From contig NZ_NCEQ01000002.1 of assembly GCF_002280785.1 (NCBI RefSeq), positions 1 to 64,000 on the forward strand: 64,000 nucleotides of DNA, given 5' to 3'. Each line of letters opens with the position of its first letter. Position 1 is the first letter of the stretch. The notes under the pieces were generated by a model. That model saw only the letters and a list, made by a program, of their open reading frames with translations. It had not been told where the DNA came from and searched no databases. Below, one piece after another: positions 8,831 to 18,294 of the stretch. A program made the position numbers and the translations under genes. This DNA is from Brevundimonas subvibrioides. Its GTDB lineage: Bacteria > Pseudomonadota > Alphaproteobacteria > Caulobacterales > Caulobacteraceae.

Positions 8831-10081
8831 ATGAGCCTGACCGATCTCGACGTTCACGAAGGTGAGCTGCGGCTCATTCCCGGCTGGGACGAAGAGGTGG
8901 CTGAAACGCTCAGGGTTCTGAAGGCGTCCACCCAGGATCCGCGTCCGCGCATGGTCGACACCACCATGCTCTATGCGCCGCGCTCCGGCGGGGTGAAACG
9001 CTACCTGCTGTCCAAGAAGGCCTGGCTGGAGGCGAACCGTCCGGGCGTCGCCCACTCGCTGGTCGTGCCGGGCGCCCAGCACAAGGCCGGGCGCGACGGC
9101 ATTATCCAGCTGCACGCGACCAAGCTGCCGTTCGGCGACGGCTATCGCTGGCCCAGTTCGGTCAAGCGCTGGGGCGCCTGGGTCGCCTCGATGAAGCCGT
9201 CTCTGATCGAGGCGGGCGATCCCTATACGCCGGGGCAGGGCGCGCTGGAGGCGGGCCAGAGGGCCGGCTGTCCGGTCGTCGGCTTCTGCCACTCCGATCC
9301 TGCAGGCCTCGCCGCGCTTCACTTCGGCGAATGGGCCAAGAAGCCGGTCGAGAAACGCTGGGCCCGGCTGTTCGGGCAGTTCGACCGCGTCATCTCGCCC
9401 AGCCGCTTCATCGCCCGCCGCCTTGAAGAGGCCGGCATCCGCGACATCGTCATCCGCCCCCTGGGCGTGGAGATCGACACCTTCCGCCCCGATCGCCGCG
9501 ATCGCGACTGGCTGCTGAAGCGGCTGGGCCTGCCCGCCAGCGCCCGCCTGCTGTGCTTCGCCGGTCGTCCCGCGCGCGAGAAGAATATCGATGTCCTGAT
9601 CGAGGCGGTCCAGAAGCTGGGCGCCCCCTATCACCTGGTCCTGGTCGGGGCCGGGCAGGGGATGCCCGCCGAAGACCGCGTCATCGCCCTGCCGTACGAG
9701 CGCGACCCGAAGGCCGTGGCCCGGATCATCGCCAGCTGCGACGCCTTCGTCCACGCCAACGACAAGGAGCCCTTCGGCCTGATCGTGCTGGAGGCCATGG
9801 CCTGTGGCCGCCCGGTCGTCGGCGTCAACGCCGGCGGCGTGGCCGAGACGGTCACCAATGACGTGGGCCAGCTGGCCCGGAGCGCCGACCCCGACGACTA
9901 CGCCCAGGCCATCGAGGCCCTGTTCGCCCGCGACGTCGAGGCCATCGGCGCGGCGGCGCGGGTGCACACGGTCGAGACCTTCGCCTGGAACCGCGTCTTC
10001 GAAGGTCTGTGCATGACCTACGCCGAGGTCAGCGGACGGCCGGAGTTCGTGCAGCCGGGCGAGGAACTGGCGGTTCACTAG
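8831..10081 (+). CDS. Glycosyltransferase family 4 protein
   Basis: 416 residues from the ATG at 8831 (GGAG at 8818-8821). An in-frame ATG at 8750 has no ribosome site and would add a basic leader that looks non-coding. The GT-B fold is clear: an N-terminal domain with APRSGGVKRYLLSK, the hinge LCFAGRPAREKNIDVLIEAV, and the C-terminal donor site with HANDKEPFGLIVLEAMACGRPVV, carrying the E-x7-E motif. Such retaining enzymes transfer a nucleotide-sugar residue to polysaccharide or lipid. No other sugar genes are adjacent, so the acceptor cannot be read from context. Confidence 0.88.
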   Translation: MSLTDLDVHEGELRLIPGWDEEVAETLRVLKASTQDPRPRMVDTTMLYAPRSGGVKRYLLSKKAWLEANRPGVAHSLVVPGAQHKAGRDGIIQLHATKLPFGDGYRWPSSVKRWGAWVASMKPSLIEAGDPYTPGQGALEAGQRAGCPVVGFCHSDPAGLAALHFGEWAKKPVEKRWARLFGQFDRVISPSRFIARRLEEAGIRDIVIRPLGVEIDTFRPDRRDRDWLLKRLGLPASARLLCFAGRPAREKNIDVLIEAVQKLGAPYHLVLVGAGQGMPAEDRVIALPYERDPKAVARIIASCDAFVHANDKEPFGLIVLEAMACGRPVVGVNAGGVAETVTNDVGQLARSADPDDYAQAIEALFARDVEAIGAAARVHTVETFAWNRVFEGLCMTYAEVSGRPEFVQPGEELAVH

Positions 10082-10116
10082 ACGTCTCGCCGCACAACCG
10101 GGGCTTGACTTGGTCT

Positions 10117-10150
10117 CCAACTGCCCGCGTCGTGCGGGCTGAACAGTTGG
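10117..10150 (+). promoter_or_regulatory. Hairpin overlapping the ribosome site of the next gene
   Basis: CCAACTGCCCG (10117-10127) can pair with CGGG (10135-10138) and CAGTTGG (10144-10150), with five unpaired bases on one side. The 3' arm runs into the TTGGGGG ribosome site of the gene starting at 10159. Just upstream is TTGACT (10105-10110), a possible -35 box. Regulatory use is speculative. Confidence 0.25.
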
Positions 10151-10158
10151 GGGCGTTC

Positions 10159-11121
10159 ATGGGTTTCGGAATCGCGGCGCTCGCCGTCGCCGCTGCATTG
10201 AGCGGCTCGACCGTCACTGATCACGCCAGCGAGCCGCTCGCCGGCAGCCAGGACGAGTCCCGGCTCGACGACATCGTCGTCCTGGGCCGCCCGCTGCGGG
10301 AGGCGACGGTGGCCTTCATCGATGAGGTGGCAGCGCCCGTCGAGGGCAGCGGAGCCGCAGCCTGGCGGCAGACCCTCTGTATCGGCGTCGGCAATCTCCA
10401 GCGCGAAGCGGCCGAACAGATCATCGAGCGCATTTCGGCGACGGCCGAAGGCCTCGGCGTCCGCCTGGGTCGGCCCGGTTGCGAACCGCGTGTCTTCATC
10501 ACTTTCACGATCGATGCCAACGAAACGACCAGGGCGATGGTCGCCTCACGCCGCCGCGAGTTCAGGTTGAACATGTCTGGCGCCAACCGGGGTGGGCGGG
10601 CCCTGGCGCGGTTCCAGAACACGGACGCGGCGGTGCGCTGGTGGCATGTCAGCATTCCGGTGGATATCGACACCGGCATAGCCGCCAACCGGGGGCCCGG
10701 AGACACGCCGTTTGAGGCGTCGGGGGACCTCACGAGCCCAAACGACTTCGGCGACAACCGGCGCATCGTGACGGGCTCGCTTCTGCGTAACGATCTCCGG
10801 GACGACCTCGCCCAGGTGATCATCGTCGTCGACGTGGACAAGATCGGGGCGGTCACGACCGACCAACTGGCCGCCTATCTGACGATGGTCGCCCTGGTTC
10901 AGATCGACCCCGAAGCGCAACCTCGCGGCTATGACACGATCCTGAACCTGTTCGATCACCCGGAACGAGCGCCCGCCAGCCTCACTTCCTGGGATCTGGC
11001 CTTCCTGAGCGGCGTCTATGGTGCGGAACAGAGCCAGATCTCTGATGAGGGGAGGCTGGGCGCGGTCGCTGCCGCCATGGCCCACTCCGTGCGCGTCCAG
11101 CAGGCCACGCCCCGCGACTGA
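10159..11121 (+). CDS. Secreted protein of unknown function
   Basis: 320 residues from an ATG with GGGGG upstream. The first 20 residues (MGFGIAALAVAAALSGSTV) form a signal peptide. The mature part has two Cys (QTLCIGVGN and GRPGCEPRV) and the segments RVFITFTIDAN and QVIIVVDVDKIGAVTTDQLAAYL. Near the end NLFDHPERAPASLTSWDLAFL and GVYGAEQSQ recur in unannotated proteins of this group as far as I recall. I cannot assign an activity. It stands alone between the glycosyltransferase and tRNA-Asp. Confidence 0.72.
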   Translation: MGFGIAALAVAAALSGSTVTDHASEPLAGSQDESRLDDIVVLGRPLREATVAFIDEVAAPVEGSGAAAWRQTLCIGVGNLQREAAEQIIERISATAEGLGVRLGRPGCEPRVFITFTIDANETTRAMVASRRREFRLNMSGANRGGRALARFQNTDAAVRWWHVSIPVDIDTGIAANRGPGDTPFEASGDLTSPNDFGDNRRIVTGSLLRNDLRDDLAQVIIVVDVDKIGAVTTDQLAAYLTMVALVQIDPEAQPRGYDTILNLFDHPERAPASLTSWDLAFLSGVYGAEQSQISDEGRLGAVAAAMAHSVRVQQATPRD

Positions 11122-11261
11122 TTGCGATTCCGGCCGACCTGTCGGAGGGATTGGCGGTATCGGCGGTTCGACACACGAAAATTTTGCGGTCCCACAACGA
11201 CGAACGCACGCGCTCATCGACACTGCAAGGACCGCGTTTCAGTTCGAGGAAGAGCGGGGCG

Positions 11262-11295
11262 CGCGCCACTTTCTGCAATCACAGAAAGTGGCGCG
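11262..11295. repeat. Perfect inverted repeat overlapping the tRNA-Asp 3' end
   Basis: CGCGCCACTTTCTG (11262-11275) is repeated inverted at 11282-11295 around a 6-base loop (CAATCA). The right arm includes the encoded CCA and last acceptor bases of tRNA-Asp. Transcribed from the tRNA strand, the hairpin would engage the tRNA 3' end. There is no T run, so it is not a standard terminator. Confidence 0.75.
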
Positions 11296-11365
11296 AGTGA
11301 CGGGACTCGAACCCGCGACCTCCGGCGTGACAGGCCGGCACTCTAACCAACTGAGCTACACCCGC
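11289..11365 (-). tRNA. tRNA-Asp (anticodon GTC)
   Basis: Read on the minus strand the 77 bases give a complete cloverleaf. The acceptor GCGGGTG pairs with CACTCGC, the D-arm is TAGCTCAGTTGGTTAGAGTG, the anticodon loop CTGTCAC carries GTC, the T-loop is TTCGAGT, and GCCA is encoded at the 3' end. The 3' seven bases lie inside a perfect inverted repeat. Confidence 0.96.
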
Positions 11366-11511
11366 GTTTCCCGCCGCGGCGTTTCCGTCGCGGCGAGGGG
11401 CGTCGTTTAGGCGGGGGGTCGCCCCGGTGTCAAGCGACGTTTCGGGCCTTTGCGACAGATTTCCCCGCACACGTCCGGTCGCAGAACGGGGGCTTCCCGG
11501 AGCCACTATTG

Positions 11512-11526
11512 TGCGAACCGTTCGCA
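11512..11526. promoter_or_regulatory. 15-bp palindrome upstream of the nuo operon
   Basis: TGCGAA (11512-11517), CCG, TTCGCA (11521-11526) is a perfect inverted repeat 97 bases upstream of the nuoA start, in a 257-base gap that must hold the nuo promoter. A possible promoter follows at 11552-11578 (TTGAAC, 15 bases, TCTAGA), so the palindrome would sit just upstream of the -35. It could be an activator or repressor site; the binding protein is unknown. Confidence 0.4.
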
Positions 11527-11622
11527 AGAAAAATCCTTTCGCGGCTTGGGTTTGAACCGTCGCCGGGTTGGGTCTAGAAAGCGCCGAATCCGCCGCCCTC
11601 CCTCGCGGCGTGGACGTATCCA

Positions 11623-12000
11623 ATGAACGCATTTCTTCTTCAGTATCTGCCGATCGTGATCTTTGTAGGCATCGCCACGATCATCGGCGTCGGCTTCATG
11701 GCCGCCTCCTGGGCGATGGCGCCGTCGAACCCCGATTCGGAGAAGCTCTCGGCCTACGAGTGCGGCTTCAATGCCTTCGACGATGCGCGGATGAAGTTCG
11801 ACGTGCGGTTCTACCTGGTGTCGATCCTGTTCATCATCTTCGACCTGGAAGTGGCCTTCCTCTTCCCCTGGGCCGTGTCGATCTTCGACCTGAGCAAGGG
11901 CGGCATGATCTTCGCCTTCTGGTCGATGATGTCCTTCCTGGGCGTCCTGACCGTCGGCTTCATCTACGAATGGAAGAAGGGCGCGCTGGAATGGCAGTGA
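11623..12000 (+). CDS. nuoA: NADH-quinone oxidoreductase subunit A
   Basis: 125 residues with three membrane helices. NuoA is a small membrane subunit of respiratory complex I near the quinone site. The hallmark loop [18 protein letters not shown] between helices 1 and 2 and the segment [22 protein letters not shown] are intact. It is the first gene of the 14-subunit operon and its end overlaps nuoB by ten bases, indicating coupled translation. Confidence 0.97.
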   Translation: MNAFLLQYLPIVIFVGIATIIGVGFMAASWAMAPSNPDSEKLSAYECGFNAFDDARMKFDVRFYLVSILFIIFDLEVAFLFPWAVSIFDLSKGGMIFAFWSMMSFLGVLTVGFIYEWKKGALEWQ

Positions 12001-12590
12001 TTTCCCCCACCGGCCTGATCGCCCCGTCCTCGCCCCTGCCGACCGCCTTCGGCCAGGGCGCGCGTTCGACGGTCCAGGGCTATGACCCCAAGCTGCACGA
12101 CAAGTTCTTCGAGGCGGTCAACACCGAGGTCGCCGAGCAGGGCTTCCTGACCGCGTCGCTGGATGACGTCATCAACTGGGCCCGCACCGGGTCGCTGATG
12201 TGGATGACCTTTGGTCTGGCCTGCTGCGCCGTGGAGATGATCCAGGCGTCGATGCCGCGCTATGATCTCGAGCGTTTCGGCATGGCCCCGCGCGCCAGCC
12301 CGCGTCAGTCGGACCTGATGATCGTCGCCGGCACCCTGACCAACAAGATGGCTCCGGCCCTGCGCAAGGTCTACGACCAGATGCCGGACCCGCGCTATGT
12401 CCTGTCGATGGGCTCGTGCGCCAATGGCGGCGGCTACTACCACTACAGCTATAGCGTGGTGCGCGGTTGCGACCGCATTGTACCTGTCGATGCCTATGTT
12501 CCGGGCTGCCCGCCGACGGCGGAAGCCCTGATCTACGGCCTGCTGCAGCTGCAGAAGAAGATCCGTCGCACCGGGACGATCGAGCGATGA
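11991..12590 (+). CDS. nuoB: NADH-quinone oxidoreductase subunit B
   Basis: 199 residues. The ATG at 11991 lies inside the last codons of nuoA; the frame is open further upstream but that part is nuoA shadow. NuoB holds the terminal cluster N2 that passes electrons to quinone. The ligands are visible in LACCAVEM (the tandem Cys), GSCANGG and [10 protein letters not shown]. The stop overlaps the nuoC start (ATGA). Confidence 0.97.
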   Translation: MAVISPTGLIAPSSPLPTAFGQGARSTVQGYDPKLHDKFFEAVNTEVAEQGFLTASLDDVINWARTGSLMWMTFGLACCAVEMIQASMPRYDLERFGMAPRASPRQSDLMIVAGTLTNKMAPALRKVYDQMPDPRYVLSMGSCANGGGYYHYSYSVVRGCDRIVPVDAYVPGCPPTAEALIYGLLQLQKKIRRTGTIER

Positions 12591-13270
12591 GCGTTCCTTC
12601 GATGAACGGCCACCTCGCGACCGTCGCGCGCAATACCGAGAGCCTGACCCCGCTGGGTCAGGAGATGGTCGCCGAGCTGAAGGTCGATGCCAGCCTGGCC
12701 TGGGGCGAGCTGACCATCGCCTGCCACCGCGACCGCATCGTCGAGGTCCTGACCTCACTGCGCGACCGGTTCGGCTTCCAGCAGCTGCTGGACGTCTGCG
12801 GCGTGGACTATCCGGACCGGGCCGAGCGGTTCGACGTCGTCTATCACCTGATCTCCCTGACGCGGAACGCCCGCATCCGGGTCAAGTGCACGACCGACGA
12901 GGTCCAGCCGGTCCCCAGCGTGATCGAGGTCTATCCGTCGGCCGGCTGGTTCGAGCGCGAGGCGTTCGACATGTACGGCATCCTGTTCTCGAACCACCCG
13001 GACCTGCGCCGGCTCCTGACCGACTACGGTTTCCAGGGGCATCCGCTGCGCAAGGACTTCCCGATGACGGGCTATGTCGAGGTCCGCTACGACGAGGAGC
13101 AGAAGCGGGTGGTCTATGAACCCGTCAAGCTGACGCAGGAATATCGCAACTTCGACTTCCTCTCCCCCTGGGAGGGCGCGGAGTATCCGGCCCCGGTCCT
13201 GCCGGGCGACGAGAAGGCGGCGCAGGCCGCGGCTGTCGCGGGCGCCGCGCCTTCGGGAGGCAAGGCCTGA
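12587..13270 (+). CDS. nuoC: NADH-quinone oxidoreductase subunit C
   Basis: 227 residues, a separate NuoC rather than the fused NuoCD of enterobacteria. This is a peripheral-arm subunit without redox centres. Family segments [17 protein letters not shown] and [18 protein letters not shown] are intact. The C-terminal 30 residues are a variable Ala/Gly tail. The start ATG overlaps the nuoB stop and the stop overlaps the nuoD start. Confidence 0.96.
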   Translation: MSVPSMNGHLATVARNTESLTPLGQEMVAELKVDASLAWGELTIACHRDRIVEVLTSLRDRFGFQQLLDVCGVDYPDRAERFDVVYHLISLTRNARIRVKCTTDEVQPVPSVIEVYPSAGWFEREAFDMYGILFSNHPDLRRLLTDYGFQGHPLRKDFPMTGYVEVRYDEEQKRVVYEPVKLTQEYRNFDFLSPWEGAEYPAPVLPGDEKAAQAAAVAGAAPSGGKA

Positions 13271-14565
13271 TGGCTGACGGACACCCCATCGCCAACGCGA
13301 CGCCCGACCGCGCCACGCTCGACCAGGTCGCCGACGACCTGGGTCACATCGCTTTCGACGACGGCCGGACCGCGCATGCGCGCGAGATGGACGACCGCAA
13401 GTTCACCATCAACTTCGGCCCGCAACACCCGGCCGCTCACGGCGTGCTGCGTCTGGTGCTTGAGCTGGACGGCGAGGTCGTCGAGCGCGTCGATCCGCAC
13501 ATCGGCCTGCTGCACCGCGGCACCGAGAAGCTGATGGAGGCCCGCACCTACCTCCAGAACGTGCCCTATCTGGACCGGCTCGATTACGTCGCGCCGATGA
13601 ATCAGGAGCACGCCTTCTGCCTGGCCATCGAACGTCTGCTCGAGATCGAGGTCCCGTACCGCGCCCAGCTGATCCGGGTCCTTTATTCGGAAATCGGCCG
13701 CATCCTGTCGCACCTGCTGAATGTGACGACCCAGGCCCTGGATGTCGGCGCCCTGACGCCCCCTCTGTGGGGCTTCGAGGAGCGCGAAAAGCTCATGGTC
13801 TTCTATGAGCGGGCCTGCGGCGCGCGGCTTCACGCCAACTACTTCCGGCCCGGCGGCGTCCACCAGGACCTGCCGATGGCCCTGATCGACGACATCGGCC
13901 GCTGGTGCGCCGAGTTCCCGACGGCGCTGAAGGACATCGAGAGCCTCGTCACCGAGAACCGCATCTACAAGCAGCGCAACGTCGACATCGGCATCGTGTC
14001 GAAGGAACAGGCCCTCCAGTGGGGCTTCACCGGCGTCATGCTGCGCGGCTCCGACATCGCCTGGGACCTGCGCAAGTCGCAGCCCTACGAATGCTATGCC
14101 GAGCTGGAGTTCGACATCGTCGTCGGCAAGAACGGCGACTGCTGGGACCGCTACCTCGTGCGTATCGAGGAGATGAAACAGTCGGTGCACATCATGGAGC
14201 AGTGCATCCACAAGCTCCGCAACTGCCCCGGCGAGCCGGTCATGGTCGAGAACAACAAGATCGTGCCCCCGTCGCGCGGCGAGATGAAGCGCTCGATGGA
14301 AGCCCTGATCCATCACTTCAAGCTCTACACCGAAGGCTTCCACACCCCGGCCGGCGAGGTCTACGCCGCTGTCGAGGCGCCCAAGGGCGAGTTCGGCATC
14401 TATCTGGTCAGTGACGGCACCAACAAGCCGTACCGCGTCAAGATCTCGGCCCCCGGCTTCCGTCACCTGCAGGCGATGGACTGGATGAACCGCGGCCACA
14501 TGCTGGCGGATGTGTCCGCCATCCTGGGCTCGCTCGACATCGTCTTCGGCGAGGTCGACCGGTGA
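13270..14565 (+). CDS. nuoD: NADH-quinone oxidoreductase subunit D
   Basis: 431 residues. NuoD forms the quinone-binding pocket with NuoB. After a leader of about 39 residues that is longer than in many homologues, the core starts [19 protein letters not shown], which contains the quinone-site His, and continues with [14 protein letters not shown] and [11 protein letters not shown]. Overlapping starts and stops link it to nuoC and to the NTF2-like gene that follows. Confidence 0.97.
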   Translation: MADGHPIANATPDRATLDQVADDLGHIAFDDGRTAHAREMDDRKFTINFGPQHPAAHGVLRLVLELDGEVVERVDPHIGLLHRGTEKLMEARTYLQNVPYLDRLDYVAPMNQEHAFCLAIERLLEIEVPYRAQLIRVLYSEIGRILSHLLNVTTQALDVGALTPPLWGFEEREKLMVFYERACGARLHANYFRPGGVHQDLPMALIDDIGRWCAEFPTALKDIESLVTENRIYKQRNVDIGIVSKEQALQWGFTGVMLRGSDIAWDLRKSQPYECYAELEFDIVVGKNGDCWDRYLVRIEEMKQSVHIMEQCIHKLRNCPGEPVMVENNKIVPPSRGEMKRSMEALIHHFKLYTEGFHTPAGEVYAAVEAPKGEFGIYLVSDGTNKPYRVKISAPGFRHLQAMDWMNRGHMLADVSAILGSLDIVFGEVDR

Positions 14566-14897
14566 GCGTCGCTGCCGTCGTGCAGGGCCAGCTGGACGCC
14601 TACAACGCCCAGGACATCGAGGCCTTCGTCAGCCATTTCACCGACGACATCACGGTCTCGGACCTGAATGCTGCGCCGAACCTGACCGGACTGGACGCCT
14701 ATCGCGAGCGCCACATCGGCCTGTTCGCCCAGCATCCCGGGAACCGCGCAGAACTGGTGTCCCGCACCGTGATCGGATCGACCGTGATCGACCACGAGCG
14801 CGTATATCGCTCGCCCGACGCCACGCCGTTCGAGGTCGCGGCCATCTATACGTTCGCCGGCGACAAGATCGCCCGCGTCGATTTCGTGAAAGCCTGA
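14562..14897 (+). CDS. NTF2/SnoaL-like protein inside the nuo operon
   Basis: 111 residues starting at GTG in a GTGA overlap with the nuoD stop. The pattern [24 protein letters not shown], the GLDAYRERH helix and the C-terminal sheet [17 protein letters not shown] match the SnoaL/NTF2 cone fold. Such small proteins can be isomerases or carriers, and this one lacks an obvious catalytic pair. It is not a known complex I subunit; its place between nuoD and nuoE only shows co-expression. Confidence 0.85.
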   Translation: MSVAAVVQGQLDAYNAQDIEAFVSHFTDDITVSDLNAAPNLTGLDAYRERHIGLFAQHPGNRAELVSRTVIGSTVIDHERVYRSPDATPFEVAAIYTFAGDKIARVDFVKA

Positions 14898-14900
14898 CCG

Positions 14901-15569
14901 ATGTCCGTTCGTCGTCTCGCCAAGGTCCAGCCTGCCTCGTTCGCCTTCTCGAAGGACACGATGAAGAAGGCCGAGTGGTGGATCGCCAAATACCCCGCCG
15001 ACCGTCGCCAGTCGGCGGTGATCCCGATCCTGTGGCTGGTGCAGAAACAGGAAGGCTGGGTCTCGGAACCGAGCCTGCGCGCCATCGCCGACCTGCTGGG
15101 CATGGCCTATATCCGGGTGCTGGAGGTCGCGACCTTCTATACCATGTTCATGCTGGAGCCGGTCGGCTCGGCCGCCCTGATCCAGGTCTGCGGCACGACC
15201 CCCTGCATGCTGCGCGGCTCGGGCGATCTGATGAAGGTCTGCAAGGACCGGATCGGCCCGAAACAGACCCTGTCGGCCGACCGCAAATTCTACTGGGAAG
15301 AGGTCGAGTGCCTGGGCGCCTGCGTCAACGCGCCGATGGCCATGATCAACGACTATTATTTCGAGGACCTGACGGCCTCGGACATGAACCAGATCATCGA
15401 CGACTTCGCGGCCGGCAAGACGCCGAAGCCGGGTCCGCGCGTCGACCGCGTCAACTCGGCGCCGGAGGGCGGGGCCCTGACCCTGACCGACCCCAAACTC
15501 TATGACGGCTCGGCCGCCCGGCCGATCAAGAAGCTGCCGAACTCCGATCCGGCGCCGGTGCCCGCATGA
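14901..15569 (+). CDS. nuoE: NADH-quinone oxidoreductase subunit E (24 kDa, 2Fe-2S)
   Basis: 222 residues. NuoE carries the off-path cluster N1a next to the FMN site. The four ligands are in CGTTPC and ECLGAC. The thioredoxin-like core is followed by about 50 extra residues (GPRVDRVNSAPEGG...KKLPNSDPAPVPA), a tail common in alphaproteobacteria. The stop overlaps the next gene's ATG. Confidence 0.97.
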   Translation: MSVRRLAKVQPASFAFSKDTMKKAEWWIAKYPADRRQSAVIPILWLVQKQEGWVSEPSLRAIADLLGMAYIRVLEVATFYTMFMLEPVGSAALIQVCGTTPCMLRGSGDLMKVCKDRIGPKQTLSADRKFYWEEVECLGACVNAPMAMINDYYFEDLTASDMNQIIDDFAAGKTPKPGPRVDRVNSAPEGGALTLTDPKLYDGSAARPIKKLPNSDPAPVPA

Positions 15570-15844
15570 CCGCGCCCGATCCGCAAGCCGAGGCCCAGGT
15601 CGCGGCCTATCGCGCCGAACTGCGCACCGTGGGCCGCACACCGCGCCTGGCCGGTTTCGGCCTGGTGCTGCTGGGCGCCATCCTCGTCTGGTTGGCCGGG
15701 CGTGCGGGCGACTTCGGCGCGACCCTCCAGATGGCCGGCTATGTCGCCCTCGGCGGCGGCTGGGCCCTGATGTTGGCCGCCATCTTTCTTCGCACACGCT
15801 ATCATCGCCGCCGTCTGGCCGAGCTCGACGGAGGCGGACAATGA
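15566..15844 (+). CDS. Two-TM membrane protein between nuoE and nuoF
   Basis: 92 residues, starting with an ATGA overlap on the nuoE stop. Two hydrophobic helices (GFGLVLLGAILVWLAG and LQMAGYVALGGGWALMLAAIFL) are joined by a short loop and flanked by charged ends (RTRYHRRRLAELDGGG). No family is recognised. The gene arrangement suggests coupled expression with complex I; a role in assembly is only a guess. Confidence 0.75.
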   Translation: MTAPDPQAEAQVAAYRAELRTVGRTPRLAGFGLVLLGAILVWLAGRAGDFGATLQMAGYVALGGGWALMLAAIFLRTRYHRRRLAELDGGGQ

Positions 15845-15934
15845 GGGCGCTGCTTCTCGCCCACGGGGAACCGTCGCGCGATTGTCTGACCGCGCGTGCA
15901 CAGTGCGTGATCTCAAGACGTTCGGGGGACCGTC

Positions 15935-16231
15935 GTGACATCGAAACATCCGAAGCGCGGCGTTGCCGGCCTGTTCATGGCCAATCTGATGGGCGCCAGC
16001 GCTCTGCCCCTGGGCGGAGCCTCGGCACAGCCCGTTCCGCCGGCGCCCGCTGCGCCGTCCCCTCCGTCTTCTCCCGCCGGTTCCCCGAATGCGCCTGATC
16101 AGACACCCACGAATTCGGGCGGCCAGCGTCCGCCTCCGCCAACCGAGCGCCAGACCGGCGACCGGCGCAGCGAGCTCTCGCGCCCGCGCGGCAAGGGCCT
16201 CGGCGGCTCCGGTCGTGGAGGGACCCCGCTG
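15935..16231 (+). other. 99-codon open extension in frame with nuoF, resembling a secreted Pro-rich protein
   Basis: From a GTG at 15935 (GGGGGA five bases upstream) the nuoF frame is open for 99 codons before the normal NuoF start. The translation looks like an exported protein: MTSKHPKRG, a hydrophobic stretch [16 protein letters not shown], a signal-peptidase-like ASAQ, then Pro/Ala/Ser-rich sequence ([15 protein letters not shown]) and an Arg/Gly end. No stop separates it from nuoF. It may be a small gene that lost its stop, an unusual NuoF extension, or a chance open frame. Confidence 0.4.
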
Positions 16232-17545
<1,314 letters not shown>

Positions 17546-17548
17546 GGG

Positions 17549-18046
17549 ATGCGGGCTGTGCTCATCCTGACCGTGGCCATCGCCGCTCTCGCCGCCTGCA
17601 ACCAGGCGCCGGAGAAGGCCGAGCCGACGCCGACCGAGATCGTCGCCGCCGGGGCGCCGGTGTCCGACGCCGTGGCGCAGACGCCCGCCGTCCTGACGGC
17701 CGTCGACCTGCGCCGGGTGTGCAAGGCCGGCCTCGCCGCCATCCACGGCCAGGACGTCGCGGCTATCGAACTGACCGGCATCGAGGGCGATGCGGTCAAC
17801 GCCCAGTGGCGCGCGCCGGTCGACGGCGGCCTGATGAAGGCCCAGTGCCGGGCCGCCGACGGTCTGGTCGTGTGGAAGCCGCTCGATCTGCCCGACCCCG
17901 CCTCCGTGCGATGGATGAATGAATCCGGCGATCCGGTCGTGCGCTACGCCATGCGCGGCGACGAGATCGAGATCACCCAGACACTGGCCGACGGCACGAC
18001 GCAGACGGCCTCCGAGGTCGTTCCGGCGAACGGGGAGGTCGGCTGA
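17549..18046 (+). CDS. Lipoprotein between nuoF and nuoG
   Basis: 165 residues, three bases after nuoF. The signal MRAVLILTVAIAALAAC has lipobox LAAC; the next residue is Asn, which would favour outer-membrane sorting. The mature protein is Pro/Thr-rich, then VDLRRVCKAGLAAIHGQD and AQWRAPVDGGLMKAQC, suggesting a disulfide between two Cys. I do not recognise the family. Its stop overlaps the following ATG. Confidence 0.8.
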   Translation: MRAVLILTVAIAALAACNQAPEKAEPTPTEIVAAGAPVSDAVAQTPAVLTAVDLRRVCKAGLAAIHGQDVAAIELTGIEGDAVNAQWRAPVDGGLMKAQCRAADGLVVWKPLDLPDPASVRWMNESGDPVVRYAMRGDEIEITQTLADGTTQTASEVVPANGEVG

Positions 18047-18294
18047 TGGCGGATGAGCCCGACAATCTGGTCTTGCAGATCCTGAGACGCGTCGAGGCGC
18101 GCCTGACGACGATCGAAGCCAAGCTCGATCGCGTGGGCGAGGATGTCCACGGCGTCAAGATCCGCATGACCCATGTCGAAGAAGGTTTGGCCGGCGTGAA
18201 CCGGCGGCTGGATCGTATTGAAGAACGAGTGGACCGGATCGAGAAACGCCTCGATCTGGTCGATCACCATCCCTACGGCGGAGTCCGCGAATAA
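18046..18294 (+). CDS. Small coiled-coil protein between nuoF and nuoG
   Basis: 82 residues, nearly all one amphipathic helix with heptads (ILRRVEARLTTIEAKLDRV, then LAGVNRRLDRIEERVDRIEK). It has no membrane segment. It is joined by one-base stop/start overlaps to the lipoprotein before it and to nuoG after it. Similar small coiled-coil proteins are scattered in alphaproteobacteria; the function is unknown. Confidence 0.78.
   Translation: MADEPDNLVLQILRRVEARLTTIEAKLDRVGEDVHGVKIRMTHVEEGLAGVNRRLDRIEERVDRIEKRLDLVDHHPYGGVRE

Noticed and set aside
11279..11632. 117-codon minus-strand frame before nuoA
   Set aside because: It runs through the whole tRNA-Asp gene (GVAQLVRVPACHAGGRGFES is the usual mistranslation of a tRNA).
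15841..16098. 85-codon frame starting with an ATGA overlap after the two-TM gene
   Set aside because: Arg/Ser/Cys-rich with poor codon use; the overlapping 15935 frame looks more protein-like.
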